Notes under the pieces: model-generated
Seen by the model: only the letters and a program-made list of their open reading frames with translations
Databases searched by the model: none
Told to the model about the DNA's origin: nothing
DNA from: Desertivirga arenae
Lineage (GTDB): Bacteria > Bacteroidota > Bacteroidia > Sphingobacteriales > Sphingobacteriaceae
DNA length: 64,000 nt
Direction: 5' to 3'
Assembly (NCBI RefSeq): GCF_017355785.1
Contig: NZ_JAFEWE010000011.1
Coordinates: forward strand, 144,523 to 208,522
In this document: one piece after another, positions 55,359-63,895 of the stretch
Numbering within the stretch: the first letter of the stretch is position 1
Layout of the letters: each line of letters starts with the position of its first letter
Program-made: the position numbers and the translations under genes

Positions 55359-56283
55359 AAGAACCTTCATCAGGAATACCCTTACAGGTTCTGCAATGCT
55401 GGCATTGAGCCTGCAATATAATAACCTTTATGCAAAAGATGATTTTGTAAAGATAACGATCCTTCATACCAATGATGTTCATAGCCGTATCGACCCTTTC
55501 CCGATGGATGATAAGAATTATCCTGGTCGCGGAGGGGTTGCTCCAAGAGCAGCCTTAATTAAGAAAATAAGAACTGAAGAAAAGAATGTAATGCTGTTTG
55601 ATGCCGGAGATATTTTTCAGGGTACGCCTTATTTCAATTTCTTTGAGGGCGAATTAGAATTGAAACTTATGAGTCTACTTGGTTACGATGGTGGGACCAT
55701 GGGTAATCATGACTTCGATAATGGCATTGAAGGCTTTGAGAAACAGATCAAGCATGCAAAGTTCCCCATCATCACATCAAACTATGATTTCTCAGATACA
55801 ATTTTGGCAGGGAAGACCAAGGAGTTTGAAGTCTATATAAAGGATGGAATTAAAATTGGGGTATTTGGATTGGGGATTGACCTGGATGGACTGGTTAATA
55901 AACAGCAATACGGGAATACAAAATATTTGGACCCAATCGAAAAATCGCAATACTGGGAAAGCTATCTTAAGAAAGAGGAGAAGTGTGACTTTATTATCTG
56001 CCTATCTCACTTAGGTTACAAATATCAAAACAACAAGGTCTCAGATATTGTAATTGCGAAAAATACGCGGTATCTTGACCTGATCATTGGGGGGCATTCG
56101 CATACGTTTCTTGATATGCCGGATGCAGTGAAAAATCTAAATTCAAAAAGTGTGATAATTAACCAAGTTGGCTTTGCTGGCTTGAATCTGGGACGTCTGG
56201 ATTTCGTGTTTGAAAGGAATACAGGAGCTAAAAAGGGGTATACTTCTGCTGTTGAACCAGTTACTACTTATTTGAAAAATTAG
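55351..56283 (+). CDS. 5'-nucleotidase/UDP-sugar hydrolase metallophosphatase domain, Tat-exported
   Basis: Calcineurin-like phosphoesterase half of a split 5'-nucleotidase. MNRRTFIRNTLTGSAMLAL is a twin-arginine signal. Metal ligands lie in ILHTNDVHSRI, LFDAGDIFQGTPY, GNHDFDNG, SHLGYKYQ and GGHSHTF. Start at the ATG 55351, which gives the Tat signal at the N terminus. A start at 55315 would add 12 charged residues ahead of it. 310 aa. With the preceding lipoprotein it would rebuild a complete enzyme at the cell envelope. Confidence 0.9.
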   Translation: MNRRTFIRNTLTGSAMLALSLQYNNLYAKDDFVKITILHTNDVHSRIDPFPMDDKNYPGRGGVAPRAALIKKIRTEEKNVMLFDAGDIFQGTPYFNFFEGELELKLMSLLGYDGGTMGNHDFDNGIEGFEKQIKHAKFPIITSNYDFSDTILAGKTKEFEVYIKDGIKIGVFGLGIDLDGLVNKQQYGNTKYLDPIEKSQYWESYLKKEEKCDFIICLSHLGYKYQNNKVSDIVIAKNTRYLDLIIGGHSHTFLDMPDAVKNLNSKSVIINQVGFAGLNLGRLDFVFERNTGAKKGYTSAVEPVTTYLKN

Positions 56284-56380
56284 TTTAAGAAGCAGATTTT
56301 TTTTCGAATATTCGGGGTTCAGAATTGTGCCTTCCGGGTATTTTTTGGTTAGTTGTAAATCAGATTATTAGAAATAAAAC

Positions 56381-57808
56381 ATGGAAAAAACTTGTACAGG
56401 TGTATGGGAAAATTGCCTTCAAATCATAAAAGACAATATTCCACCGCAAAGCTACAAGACTTGGTTCGACCCAATCAAGGCTTTGCGTTTGGAAGGAAAT
56501 GTCTTGACCATACAGGTGCCAAGTTTGTTCTTTTATGAGTGGCTGGAAGAGCATTATGTTGGGCTCTTACGCAAGACTGTTAAGAAACAGTTAGGCGAAG
56601 AAGGTCGACTTGAGTACAATATTGTTGTTGAGAAATCATCAACAAATAAGCCTTACACAACAAACATGCCTTCAAACGGCAATGGGTCAGAAGCTAAGAA
56701 TCAATCTATGCCAGTACCTGTTGCATTGAACAAGGACATTAAAAATCCTTTTGTAATTCCAGGATTAAAGAAACTGCAGGTAGATCCTCAGTTGAATCCT
56801 AATTATTCGTTTGAAAATTTTGTAGAAGGGGATTGTAACAGGTTAGCTCGCTCTGCAGGTTATGCAGTTGCCGGAAAGCCAGGAGGTACTTCATTTAATC
56901 CGTTAATGCTTTACGGAGGTGTTGGTTTAGGAAAAACTCACCTTGCCCAGGCAATAGGAAATGAAATCAAAAGAAGTAATCCTGATAAACTGGTTATCTA
57001 CGTTTCCTGCGAAAAGTTCTGCCAGCAATTTGTTGACTCTTTAAAGAACAACACGATCAATGATTTCGTGAACTTCTATCAAGCCATGGATGTGATAATC
57101 ATGGATGACGTTCACAATTTTGCAGGTAAAGAAAAAACTCAGGATATTTTCTTCCACATCTTTAACCATCTTCATCAATCAGGCAAGCAGGTTGTATTAA
57201 CTTCTGATAAAGCACCTAAAGATCTGGCTGGTTTAGAAGAGAGATTGTTAAGCCGTTTCAAGTGGGGACTATCAGCTGATCTACAGATTCCTGATCTGGA
57301 GACCAGAATGGCAATCCTTAAAAAGAAAATGTATACTGACGGTATTGATCTACCGGGTGAAGTAATTGAATACGTAGCTCACAACATTGATAACAATGTT
57401 CGTGAACTGGAAGGAGCGATGGTTTCATTGCTTGCTCAATCTACCTTGAATAAGAAAGAAATAGATTTAGCGTTAGCTAAGTCTATGTTGAAAAACTTTA
57501 TTAAGAATACTTCGAAGGAAATTTCAATGGATTACATCCAGAAATTAGTTTGCGAGTACTTCGAGGTACCGGTTGAGATGGTGAAATCAAAAACCCGTAA
57601 ACGTGAGATCGTTCAGGTTCGTCAGATTTCTATGTATTTAGCGAAGGCTCATACTAAAACTTCATTAAAGTCTATAGGGCAGTTCTTCGGAGGAAGAGAT
57701 CACTCAACTGTGATCTACGCTTGCCAGACGGTTGAAGATTTGATTGACACTGATAAGAAGTTTAAGGGATACGTTCACGATATTCAGAAGAAGCTTAAAA
57801 TGAGCTAA
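56381..57808 (+). CDS. dnaA: chromosomal replication initiator protein DnaA
   Basis: Binds DnaA boxes and opens oriC. Domain I (1-85: CLQIIKDNIPPQSYKTWFDPIKAL), a short linker, then the AAA+ domain with Walker A GGVGLGKTHLAQAIG near residue 180, Walker B VIIMDDVHNF near 238 and the sensor region LLSRFKWGL. Domain IV holds MVKSKTRKREIVQVRQISMYLAK and the box-binding GGRDHSTVIYACQTVEDL near 436. 475 aa, intact. No cluster of DnaA boxes is visible in the 97 bp upstream, so oriC is not obviously here. A strong terminator follows. Confidence 0.98.
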   Translation: MEKTCTGVWENCLQIIKDNIPPQSYKTWFDPIKALRLEGNVLTIQVPSLFFYEWLEEHYVGLLRKTVKKQLGEEGRLEYNIVVEKSSTNKPYTTNMPSNGNGSEAKNQSMPVPVALNKDIKNPFVIPGLKKLQVDPQLNPNYSFENFVEGDCNRLARSAGYAVAGKPGGTSFNPLMLYGGVGLGKTHLAQAIGNEIKRSNPDKLVIYVSCEKFCQQFVDSLKNNTINDFVNFYQAMDVIIMDDVHNFAGKEKTQDIFFHIFNHLHQSGKQVVLTSDKAPKDLAGLEERLLSRFKWGLSADLQIPDLETRMAILKKKMYTDGIDLPGEVIEYVAHNIDNNVRELEGAMVSLLAQSTLNKKEIDLALAKSMLKNFIKNTSKEISMDYIQKLVCEYFEVPVEMVKSKTRKREIVQVRQISMYLAKAHTKTSLKSIGQFFGGRDHSTVIYACQTVEDLIDTDKKFKGYVHDIQKKLKMS

Positions 57809-57830
57809 AAACTCGTCACGTTCTTCAATA

Positions 57831-57863
57831 AAAAAACCAGCTACTAATAATAGCTGGTTTTTT
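57831..57863. terminator. dnaA terminator
   Basis: Perfect 13-bp arms (AAAAAACCAGCTA / TAGCTGGTTTTTT) around CTAATAA, between dnaA and the convergent MOSC gene. The symmetric tracts suit both directions. Confidence 0.92.
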
Positions 57864-57885
57864 GTTTTATAGATACTGAATAATT

Positions 57886-58692
57886 TTATCTGCTATCTTT
57901 CCTGCTTAAAACCTGAACGGTATCTCCCACCTTTATTATACCTTCATTTAATGCAATAAGATTCTGTCCAAACATTACTTTACCATTAACAGTACGGTAT
58001 TTTGCTAATGTAGCCAAAGGTTCCTTCCCCTTAATTGCTGTTTCCTGATCAACGGTAGTAAGCACACAACGTGCACAAGGTTTAGCAACCAAAAATCTAA
58101 CCTCTCCTATTTGAATTTCATCCCAGGTATCTTCCTCGTAAGGTTGTGTTTCTGCAACTACTATATTGGGTCTAAAACGGTTCATAGGAACAGGATTATT
58201 CAACCTTACATTTAGATCATCCAAAGATCCCTGGCCAATCAGTAAAAAAGGAAAGGCATCAGCAAAACTAACCTGCTCTCCATTCTTCGCGTACCGTTCA
58301 TCAACTGATCTTCTGAAGTCCTCAGGTTGATAAACCAGTTTAACGGGCTTCTTTAGATACTCGCTAAACCATTCATCAAGCGCAGCGGTCGAGGTAACAG
58401 CCGGTACAAAATCGTCCCATACGCTAACTGTAATCTCTTCCCTCGTTGTATAAAAAGGAACATCGATGGAGTCTCCAGTAAGCTTATTTTTTACGAGGAT
58501 GGATTGATCTGTAACAGTAGTCTGAAGAAGGGCGAGTTTATGTTCTACACGTTGAGTAATGAATCGCCCTTCTTCATCAACCAGCATGAATCTCCGGTCG
58601 TGCTCAAAGCCTTTTTGAAGAGCTTTTCCCCTTTGTATACGGATTCCTCCAAGGGATTTTATTGGATAGATAAATAAGTCCTGAATATTCAT
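57886..58692 (-). CDS. MOSC domain protein (molybdenum cofactor sulfurase C-terminal-like)
   Basis: 268-aa protein with a MOSC N-terminal beta-barrel (IYPIKSLGGI, FEHDRRFMLVDEEGRFITQR) and MOSC domain (NRFRPNIVV, CARCVLTTVDQET, FGQNLIAL). The Cys in PCARC is the conserved residue thought to handle sulfur or bind molybdopterin ligands. It resembles YcbX and mitochondrial mARC proteins but without a ferredoxin domain. The start at 58692 is chosen over 58716, which adds eight residues before MNIQDLFIYPIKS. Confidence 0.88.
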   Translation of the reverse strand: MNIQDLFIYPIKSLGGIRIQRGKALQKGFEHDRRFMLVDEEGRFITQRVEHKLALLQTTVTDQSILVKNKLTGDSIDVPFYTTREEITVSVWDDFVPAVTSTAALDEWFSEYLKKPVKLVYQPEDFRRSVDERYAKNGEQVSFADAFPFLLIGQGSLDDLNVRLNNPVPMNRFRPNIVVAETQPYEEDTWDEIQIGEVRFLVAKPCARCVLTTVDQETAIKGKEPLATLAKYRTVNGKVMFGQNLIALNEGIIKVGDTVQVLSRKDSR

Positions 58693-58777
58693 TGAAGGTG
58701 CAGTGTTAAGCAACAAAACTACAGTCCTTTAATGAATATTCAAGATAAAGAGATTTAAATTCTGAAATAACCGGATG

Positions 58778-59338
58778 TTAACTAAGCTTTACCTCGCCTA
58801 GTTTAGTCAAGCCATAAAAGATAGAACTTGTATGCAATGCCTGGCCGAACTTATTTTCCAGGAGTAATTGTTTCAGCTCATCGAGGCTAACAGTAAAAAC
58901 TTCTATTTCCTCTGCTCCATCCAAGCTCTGTTCAGCTACCTTTTTACCTCCCTTTGCAAGAAAGCACCAGGTTTTATTAAAGGAAGTGGATGGGTTGGCA
59001 TAGATAGTAGATACTAACTCCACTGAGTCAAATTCATATCCGGTCTCTTCAAGCAACTCTCTTTTAACCGCTTCTTTCGGATCTTCACCCTCGTCGATGC
59101 AGCCTCCAGGAAGTTCCAGTATAACTTCACCAGCTGCATGTCTATATTGTCTTATCAGGATTACCTGGTTATCTTCAGTTAGAGCCAGAGCATTTGCCCA
59201 ATCGGGATATTCGAGTACATAATAATCAGGGATTATAGTGCCGTCAGGCATCTTACATTCGTCGACGCGTAAGGTTGCCCACTTTTCTTTTACAAGGTAT
59301 TTTGAAGATAATTTTTCCCAGTGCAGGTGTTTACTCAT
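58778..59338 (-). CDS. NUDIX hydrolase (ADP-ribose pyrophosphatase-like)
   Basis: Cleaves nucleoside-diphosphate derivatives. The Nudix box reads GGCIDEGEDPKEAVKRELLEETGYE (residues about 75-99, all consensus Glu and Arg present). The preceding QVILIRQYRHAAGEVILELPGG and later FLAKGGKK are typical of ADP-sugar pyrophosphatases. 186 aa. Its start overlaps the stop of the upstream 136-aa protein gene by 8 bp, so they are coupled. Confidence 0.92.
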   Translation of the reverse strand: MSKHLHWEKLSSKYLVKEKWATLRVDECKMPDGTIIPDYYVLEYPDWANALALTEDNQVILIRQYRHAAGEVILELPGGCIDEGEDPKEAVKRELLEETGYEFDSVELVSTIYANPSTSFNKTWCFLAKGGKKVAEQSLDGAEEIEVFTVSLDELKQLLLENKFGQALHTSSIFYGLTKLGEVKLS

Positions 59339-59741
59339 ATTGAAGGTTACTTAAAAACTTGTCTAGTTGCTCTCTGCGATGTAAGTTCTCAAAAGATTGC
59401 TGATGATATTCGATTTCAAGTGTATTGAGAACAAGAGCCACTTTATGAGCTACATTCAGTATCTCTGGCGTTTCAGTGAAAGGATAAATGCTCTCAAACA
59501 ATATAGATCCAAGCAAATTTAACCTTTCTGCTGAAAAATTTTGCTGCTTAAGCCACTCTTTAAAGCCCTCCAGATCATCTTGTTCCAGCTCTTCGCGCTT
59601 TAATCCAAATTCCTGAAGCAAAGTTTCATTTGCGATATTCATCGCCTGATCTACATCTCCATCGTTTTTTAAGCCAATAATCCGAGCCAGCACTTGAGAA
59701 AGTTTCTGAAGCTCTGCTTCTATAAAGTCCTTTTTAAACAT
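59331..59741 (-). CDS. uncharacterised small helical protein (possibly DUF6483)
   Basis: 136 aa, acidic, all-helical in appearance with no signal or membrane segment. FIEAELQKLSQVLARIIGLK and ALVLNTLEIEYHQQSFENLHRREQLDKFL look like amphipathic helices. It resembles what is called DUF6483, but I am not sure. It overlaps the NUDIX gene by 8 bp on the same strand. Confidence 0.65.
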   Translation of the reverse strand: MFKKDFIEAELQKLSQVLARIIGLKNDGDVDQAMNIANETLLQEFGLKREELEQDDLEGFKEWLKQQNFSAERLNLLGSILFESIYPFTETPEILNVAHKVALVLNTLEIEYHQQSFENLHRREQLDKFLSNLQYE

Positions 59742-59790
59742 GTTTGTTAATATAAAATATTAGTAATAACAATAGATCTGCCATTAAGTG

Positions 59791-60579
59791 CTACCAATCT
59801 CCACTTGATCCTCCGCCACCAAAGCTACCACCCCCGAAGCCGCCAAAGCCGCCTCCTCCACTGCTTCCTCCTCCTCCTGAGAATCCACCCCAGCCACTAC
59901 CGCTGCTTCTTCCCATTTGAGATCCCATTAATAACCACCAGAAAGGACTAGCACCCCCGCGACCGCCGATGACTTTACCACCGCCACCGCCGCCGCCTCT
60001 TCTCGATATAAGGATTGCAATAATAATTATCACCAAAATTCCGAAAGGAAAACCACTAGATCCACCATTCCCCCGTCTTCTCGGCTGATCATTTTTATAC
60101 TCGCCCTTGGTTGCAGCAATAACGGCATTCGTTGCTTTATCTAAGCCTTCATAATAGTTTGCAGCTCTAAAATTAGGCTTTATCTCATTTTCAATGATGC
60201 GTTTAGTAATTGCATCGGGAAGAGCTCCTTCTACTCCATATCCAGTCTGAATAGCGACCTTCCTATCTTCAAGTGCGGCTAAAATAACCACACCATTATT
60301 TTTTTTAGATCCTACTCCCCACTTTTCACCAAGCTCGGCAGTATATTGATTAATGTCATATACACCAACAGAGCGCATCAAAACTACAGCTACCTGGGTT
60401 GAAGTTGAATCATCAAAAGCTACCAGTTTTCGTTCCAGGTTCTCAATTTGGTTTGGAGTAAGAGTTCCGGTATAATCATTCACCAACCGGTTCGGTTTTT
60501 CAGGAAAGTCCTGGCCAAATGATGAAGTGGCGAAAACCAGAACGAAAGCAGTAAGAGCAGCTATCTTTTTTAAAATCAT
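59791..60579 (-). CDS. TPM domain membrane protein with Gly/Ser-rich tail
   Basis: Signal peptide (ALTAFVLVFATSSFGQ), then the TPM (YgcG-type) domain: PNRLVNDYTGTLTPNQIENLERKL, QVAVVLMRSVGVYDINQYT and GVVILAALEDRKVAIQTGYG. A membrane helix (FGILVIIIIAILI) precedes a tail of about 65 residues made almost entirely of Gly, Ser, Trp and Phe. 262 aa. Family function is disputed; suggested roles include phosphatase activity and photosystem or respiratory complex upkeep. It is the third gene in the lemA operon, 15 bp from its neighbour. Confidence 0.88.
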   Translation of the reverse strand: MILKKIAALTAFVLVFATSSFGQDFPEKPNRLVNDYTGTLTPNQIENLERKLVAFDDSTSTQVAVVLMRSVGVYDINQYTAELGEKWGVGSKKNNGVVILAALEDRKVAIQTGYGVEGALPDAITKRIIENEIKPNFRAANYYEGLDKATNAVIAATKGEYKNDQPRRRGNGGSSGFPFGILVIIIIAILISRRGGGGGGGKVIGGRGGASPFWWLLMGSQMGRSSGSGWGGFSGGGGSSGGGGFGGFGGGSFGGGGSSGDW

Positions 60580-60594
60580 TTTTGAAAGGTCAAA

Positions 60595-61023
60595 TCACAT
60601 GTACGAAATATCATTAGGAAGCTCATTCTTGTCTCCGCTTTGATTGGGAAAATAGTGCTTTAACTCCTCTCCCGCCATTTTAATCCCAATGAGAATTCCA
60701 TCAACCAGATTACCTGATTTGAAATGATCTCTCATTTCCTCCTTGGTCTTATCCCAAAAGTCATCAGGCACAACCTTATTAATTCCCGCGTCACCAATGA
60801 TAGCGAACTTATGATCTTCAACAGCCATATAAATTAATACTCCATTTCGAAGAGCAGTTTTATCCATACCTAACTTCGCGAAATAATTTGCAGCCCGATC
60901 AAGTGTTGGTTCAGAACAGTGTTTCTCTACGCAAAGTCGGATTTCTCCTGATGTCAGGGCTTCTGCAGTTTCAATTGCCTCCCTGATCCGTTCTTCTTCA
61001 TTGTCAGTAAATAGCGCCATCAT
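60595..61023 (-). CDS. second TPM domain protein (cytosolic-looking)
   Basis: 142 aa TPM domain without signal peptide: RIREAIETAEALTSGEIRLCVEKH, GVLIYMAVEDHKFAIIGDAGI and LVDGILIGIKMAGEELKHYFP. It lacks the membrane helix and Gly-rich tail of its neighbour. Located between lemA (14 bp) and the other TPM gene (15 bp). The second ATG at 61020 could also be the start. Confidence 0.87.
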   Translation of the reverse strand: MMALFTDNEEERIREAIETAEALTSGEIRLCVEKHCSEPTLDRAANYFAKLGMDKTALRNGVLIYMAVEDHKFAIIGDAGINKVVPDDFWDKTKEEMRDHFKSGNLVDGILIGIKMAGEELKHYFPNQSGDKNELPNDISYM

Positions 61024-61037
61024 TATAGCTTAACTTG

Positions 61038-61622
61038 TTAGAACTGAACCGTAGGAGCTTTCTGAGCACCCGCTTCTGCCTGGAAGTATCCTTTCTTTTC
61101 AAAACCAAACATACCGGCGAAAATATTATTAGGGAAAGTCCTAATCTTCGAATTGTATTGCTGGGTTACTTCATTAAACTTCTGGCGCTCAACTGTAATC
61201 CTATTCTCAGAACCTTCAATTTGCGCTTGTAGTTCCAAGAAATTCTGATTTGTTTTAAGATCTGGGTAATTCTCGGTTACCACAAGCAATCGCCCTAAAG
61301 CTGTACTCAGTTCACCCTGAGCTTGTTGGAATTTTTGAATATTTTCAGGAGTAAGCTTGTCTGGATCTACCTGAACAGAAGTAGCTTTAGCTCTTGCTTC
61401 AATAACTCTGGTTAAGGTTTCCTGCTCTTGTTTCGCAGCACCTTTTACAGAGTTCACCAGGTTAGGAATAAGATCGCTCCTTCTTTGATATACGTTTTGA
61501 ACTTGTCCCCATTGTGCCTGAACCTGCTCATCCAGCTGAACCATGGTATTATAGCCACATGAAGAAAGAGAAAGGACTCCAAAAAGAGCAATTATTCTAA
61601 AAAGCGTTTTTTTCATTTTCAA
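61038..61622 (-). CDS. lemA: LemA family lipoprotein
   Basis: Lipoprotein (LLSLSSC-like lipobox near residue 22) with a helical bundle: YNTMVQLDEQVQAQWGQVQNVYQRRSDLIPNLV is the family opening, then ARAKATSVQ and YPDLKTNQNFLELQAQIEGSENRI, which is the signature core. 194 aa, full length. Members are encoded next to TPM proteins in many bacteria, as here. Function is unknown; the operon is probably envelope-related. Alternative start at Met3. Confidence 0.92.
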   Translation of the reverse strand: MKMKKTLFRIIALFGVLSLSSCGYNTMVQLDEQVQAQWGQVQNVYQRRSDLIPNLVNSVKGAAKQEQETLTRVIEARAKATSVQVDPDKLTPENIQKFQQAQGELSTALGRLLVVTENYPDLKTNQNFLELQAQIEGSENRITVERQKFNEVTQQYNSKIRTFPNNIFAGMFGFEKKGYFQAEAGAQKAPTVQF

Positions 61623-61673
61623 TGTTGTTATGGTTAAAAGTTTTTCAATTTAATACTTAGATATCAATTTCCG

Positions 61674-61681
61674 TACCTTTG
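61674..61681 (+). promoter_or_regulatory. -7 box TACCTTTG for FAD oxidoreductase
   Basis: Exact TAnnTTTG match 31 bp before the ATG at 61713, in the divergent gap opposite lemA. Confidence 0.45.
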
Positions 61682-61712
61682 TTACTATCCAGGATAAAAA
61701 CCAGGCGAATAC

Positions 61713-63266
61713 ATGATCAAGGAACTCGAACTAGTACTTCTACCAGAAGAAGTATCGGATGAATATATCTTAACTAAGAAAGCTTCAGAAAGTTTAAAAA
61801 CCAGCCTTAAACGAATCAAATCAGTAAAAGCATTAAAAAGATCTATAGATGCCCGGGGAAAAAAAGTGGTATTTAGAGTAAAGGTTAGTGTGTTTATTGA
61901 CGAGGAGCCAGTACCTGAAGTTTTTTCAGTTAATTACCCTAATGTGGCAGACAAAACGCCGGTAATTATTGTCGGAGCAGGACCTGCAGGTTTATTTGCT
62001 GCCATTCGGTGTATAGAGCTTGGATTAAAACCGATCATTCTGGAAAGAGGTAAAGATGTAAAACAACGAAGAAGAGATCTTGCTGCAATCAATAAACAAG
62101 GAATAATAAATCCGGAATCCAATTATTGTTTTGGGGAAGGAGGAGCAGGCACGTACTCTGACGGGAAGCTCTACACCCGTTCAAATAAAAGGGGAGATAT
62201 TAATTATGTATTGCAGACCTTAGTAGCTCATGGGGCCACGGAGGATATAATGGTTGATGCCCGGCCTCATATTGGTACGAATAAACTTCCTCAGATAATT
62301 ACAGCGATCAGAGAAAGTATATTAAATGCAGGAGGTGAAGTCCTTTTTGATCAGAAAGTAACTGAATTAATAAAAGAAGGGGCAGTAATAAAGGGTGTAA
62401 AAACAGTGGAGGATACTAAATTCTTTGCTGAAGCTGTCATCTTAGCAACAGGTCACTCGGCCAGGGATATCTTTTACATGCTTGAAAGGCAGGCTATCCT
62501 ATTGGAAGCAAAACCTTTTGCCTTAGGTGTAAGGATTGAACATCCTCAGGCAATAATTGATCAGGTCCAATATCATTGTGATGCTCGCGGTCCTTATCTT
62601 CCACCGTCGTATTACAGCTTGGTAGAACAGGTAGAAGATAGAGGAGTTTTTTCATTCTGTATGTGTCCCGGAGGGATAATCGCACCATGCTCTACTGATT
62701 TCGATGAGATCGTTGTAAATGGATGGTCACCGTCAAAAAGGAACAATCCCTATGCTAATTCAGGGACAGTAGTTCAAATTAATCTCGAAGATGTTAAGGG
62801 TTCAGACACTGATCCCTTCAGGCTATTAAACTTCCAGGCAGAGACAGAGAAGAAAGCCTTTTTAGCTGGAGGAGGCCGACTTGTGGCACCTGCCCAACGT
62901 ATGGTTGATTTTGTTGAAGGGAGGGTATCGACAGTCCTGCCAGATAACTCTTATCTCCCTGGCACCCTGAGTACAAGCCTGGGGGAAGTTTTACCTTCTA
63001 TGGTATATGAAAGGCTAAGAAAAGCATTACCAGCCTTTGGAAAGAAAATGAGAGGCTATTTTACCAATGAAGCAGTGCTGGTAGGAGTTGAGTCAAGAAC
63101 ATCTTCTCCTGTCAGAATTCCCAGAGATAAAGAGAACCTGCAGCATCCTCAAGTTCAGGGATTATTTCCATGTGGAGAAGGAGCAGGCTATGCGGGAGGA
63201 ATTGTGTCAGCAGCGATAGATGGCATGAATTGTGCAGCAGCTGCATTGAAACTGGTAAAAGGATAA
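61713..63266 (+). CDS. NAD(P)/FAD-dependent oxidoreductase, COG2509-like
   Basis: 517 aa flavoprotein. An N-terminal domain of about 85 residues (KTSLKRIKSVKALKRSIDARGKKV) precedes the FAD Rossmann segment VIIVGAGPAGLFAAIRCIELG. GGAGTYSDGKLYTRS, ATGHSARDIF and the C-terminal FPCGEGAGYAGGIVSAAIDG complete the fold. Members are called uncharacterised FAD-dependent dehydrogenases; substrate unknown. It lies divergent from lemA and is 5 bp upstream of the CoA-binding gene, so both are cotranscribed. Confidence 0.88.
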   Translation: MIKELELVLLPEEVSDEYILTKKASESLKTSLKRIKSVKALKRSIDARGKKVVFRVKVSVFIDEEPVPEVFSVNYPNVADKTPVIIVGAGPAGLFAAIRCIELGLKPIILERGKDVKQRRRDLAAINKQGIINPESNYCFGEGGAGTYSDGKLYTRSNKRGDINYVLQTLVAHGATEDIMVDARPHIGTNKLPQIITAIRESILNAGGEVLFDQKVTELIKEGAVIKGVKTVEDTKFFAEAVILATGHSARDIFYMLERQAILLEAKPFALGVRIEHPQAIIDQVQYHCDARGPYLPPSYYSLVEQVEDRGVFSFCMCPGGIIAPCSTDFDEIVVNGWSPSKRNNPYANSGTVVQINLEDVKGSDTDPFRLLNFQAETEKKAFLAGGGRLVAPAQRMVDFVEGRVSTVLPDNSYLPGTLSTSLGEVLPSMVYERLRKALPAFGKKMRGYFTNEAVLVGVESRTSSPVRIPRDKENLQHPQVQGLFPCGEGAGYAGGIVSAAIDGMNCAAAALKLVKG

Positions 63267-63271
63267 TAAAT

Positions 63272-63634
63272 ATGGCAAAGAAAACTTTGGTATTAGGGGC
63301 CACTCCAGATCCTGGGAGATACGCCTACCTTGCTTCTAACAAGCTGGTAAACTATGGACATCCTATTGTTAATGTGGGGTTAAAAAGAGGGGAAGTTGCA
63401 GGAGTGCCAATTGAGAAGCCTGAAACCATTCATAATGACATTGATACTGTCACTTTATATGTTGGGACAGCAAATCAACACTCATTATATAACTATATTT
63501 TAGATACAAAACCGAAACGTATAATATTCAACCCTGGTACGGAGAATTCAGAGCTCGAGCGACTGGCAAGGGAAAAAGGAATCGAAACGGAAAGGTCTTG
63601 TACCTTGGTGATGCTTTCTATAGGCAATTACTAG
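63272..63634 (+). CDS. CoA-binding domain protein (YccU-like)
   Basis: 120 aa Rossmann-fold protein. KKTLVLGATPDPGRYAYLASNKL is the nucleotide/CoA-binding opening, followed by GHPIVNVGLKRGEVAGVPI and PGTENSELERLAREKGI. A longer frame from 63170 overlaps the oxidoreductase gene with Cys- and Arg-rich nonsense, so the ATG at 63272 is right. It may sense acyl-CoA; function in this family is unknown. A terminator follows. Confidence 0.87.
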   Translation: MAKKTLVLGATPDPGRYAYLASNKLVNYGHPIVNVGLKRGEVAGVPIEKPETIHNDIDTVTLYVGTANQHSLYNYILDTKPKRIIFNPGTENSELERLAREKGIETERSCTLVMLSIGNY

Positions 63635-63653
63635 AAAAAGGAACTTAATTTTG

Positions 63654-63684
63654 ACCAGTACACCCTATTGTACTGGTTTTTTTA
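63654..63684 (+). terminator. terminator after CoA-binding gene
   Basis: ACCAGTACA-CCCTAT-TGTACTGGT stem with a T-run, 20 bp after the stop codon. Confidence 0.93.
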
Positions 63685-63852
63685 TGCCTTCCTTACGGTA
63701 CGTATGCTATCGCTTATGGCGGTGGGTCGTTTCGCAAAATCTCTTTATTGATGATGAATGCTGATAACATGTTTTTAGGTTTGCTAGCCTTTAATTATTC
63801 AGAGAAGCAGCAATAAAAGTAGGGATTGATTAAAAGTTATACTGCCCTCAAA

Positions 63853-63889
63853 CGAAAAAAGCCCTATCAGTTACCTGAAGGGCTTTTGT
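63853..63889 (-). terminator. rRNA operon terminator
   Basis: AAAAGCCCT and AGGGCTTTT arms with a 13-nt loop and A/T tracts, just beyond the 3' end of the minus-strand 5S rRNA. Confidence 0.85.
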
Positions 63890-63895
63890 TTAAAA

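Larger units (their letters stand above)
63635..63895. other. intergenic region between CoA-binding gene and 5S rRNA
   Basis: Holds the two terminators at 63654-63684 and 63853-63889. Between them a short open frame on the plus strand (about 63684-63815) lacks an upstream ATG and is probably chance. Nothing else is seen. Confidence 0.5.

Noticed and set aside
56284..56380. oriC upstream of dnaA
   Set aside because: No DnaA-box cluster or AT-rich repeat array is visible in the 97-bp gap.
63170..63271. N-terminal extension of the CoA-binding protein
   Set aside because: The extension is Cys/Arg/Trp-rich out-of-frame reading of the oxidoreductase gene; the ATG at 63272 starts the conserved fold.
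63684..63815. Open frame with PYGTYAIAYGGGSFRK near the rRNA operon
   Set aside because: No start codon at its head and no recognisable homology; too short to support.
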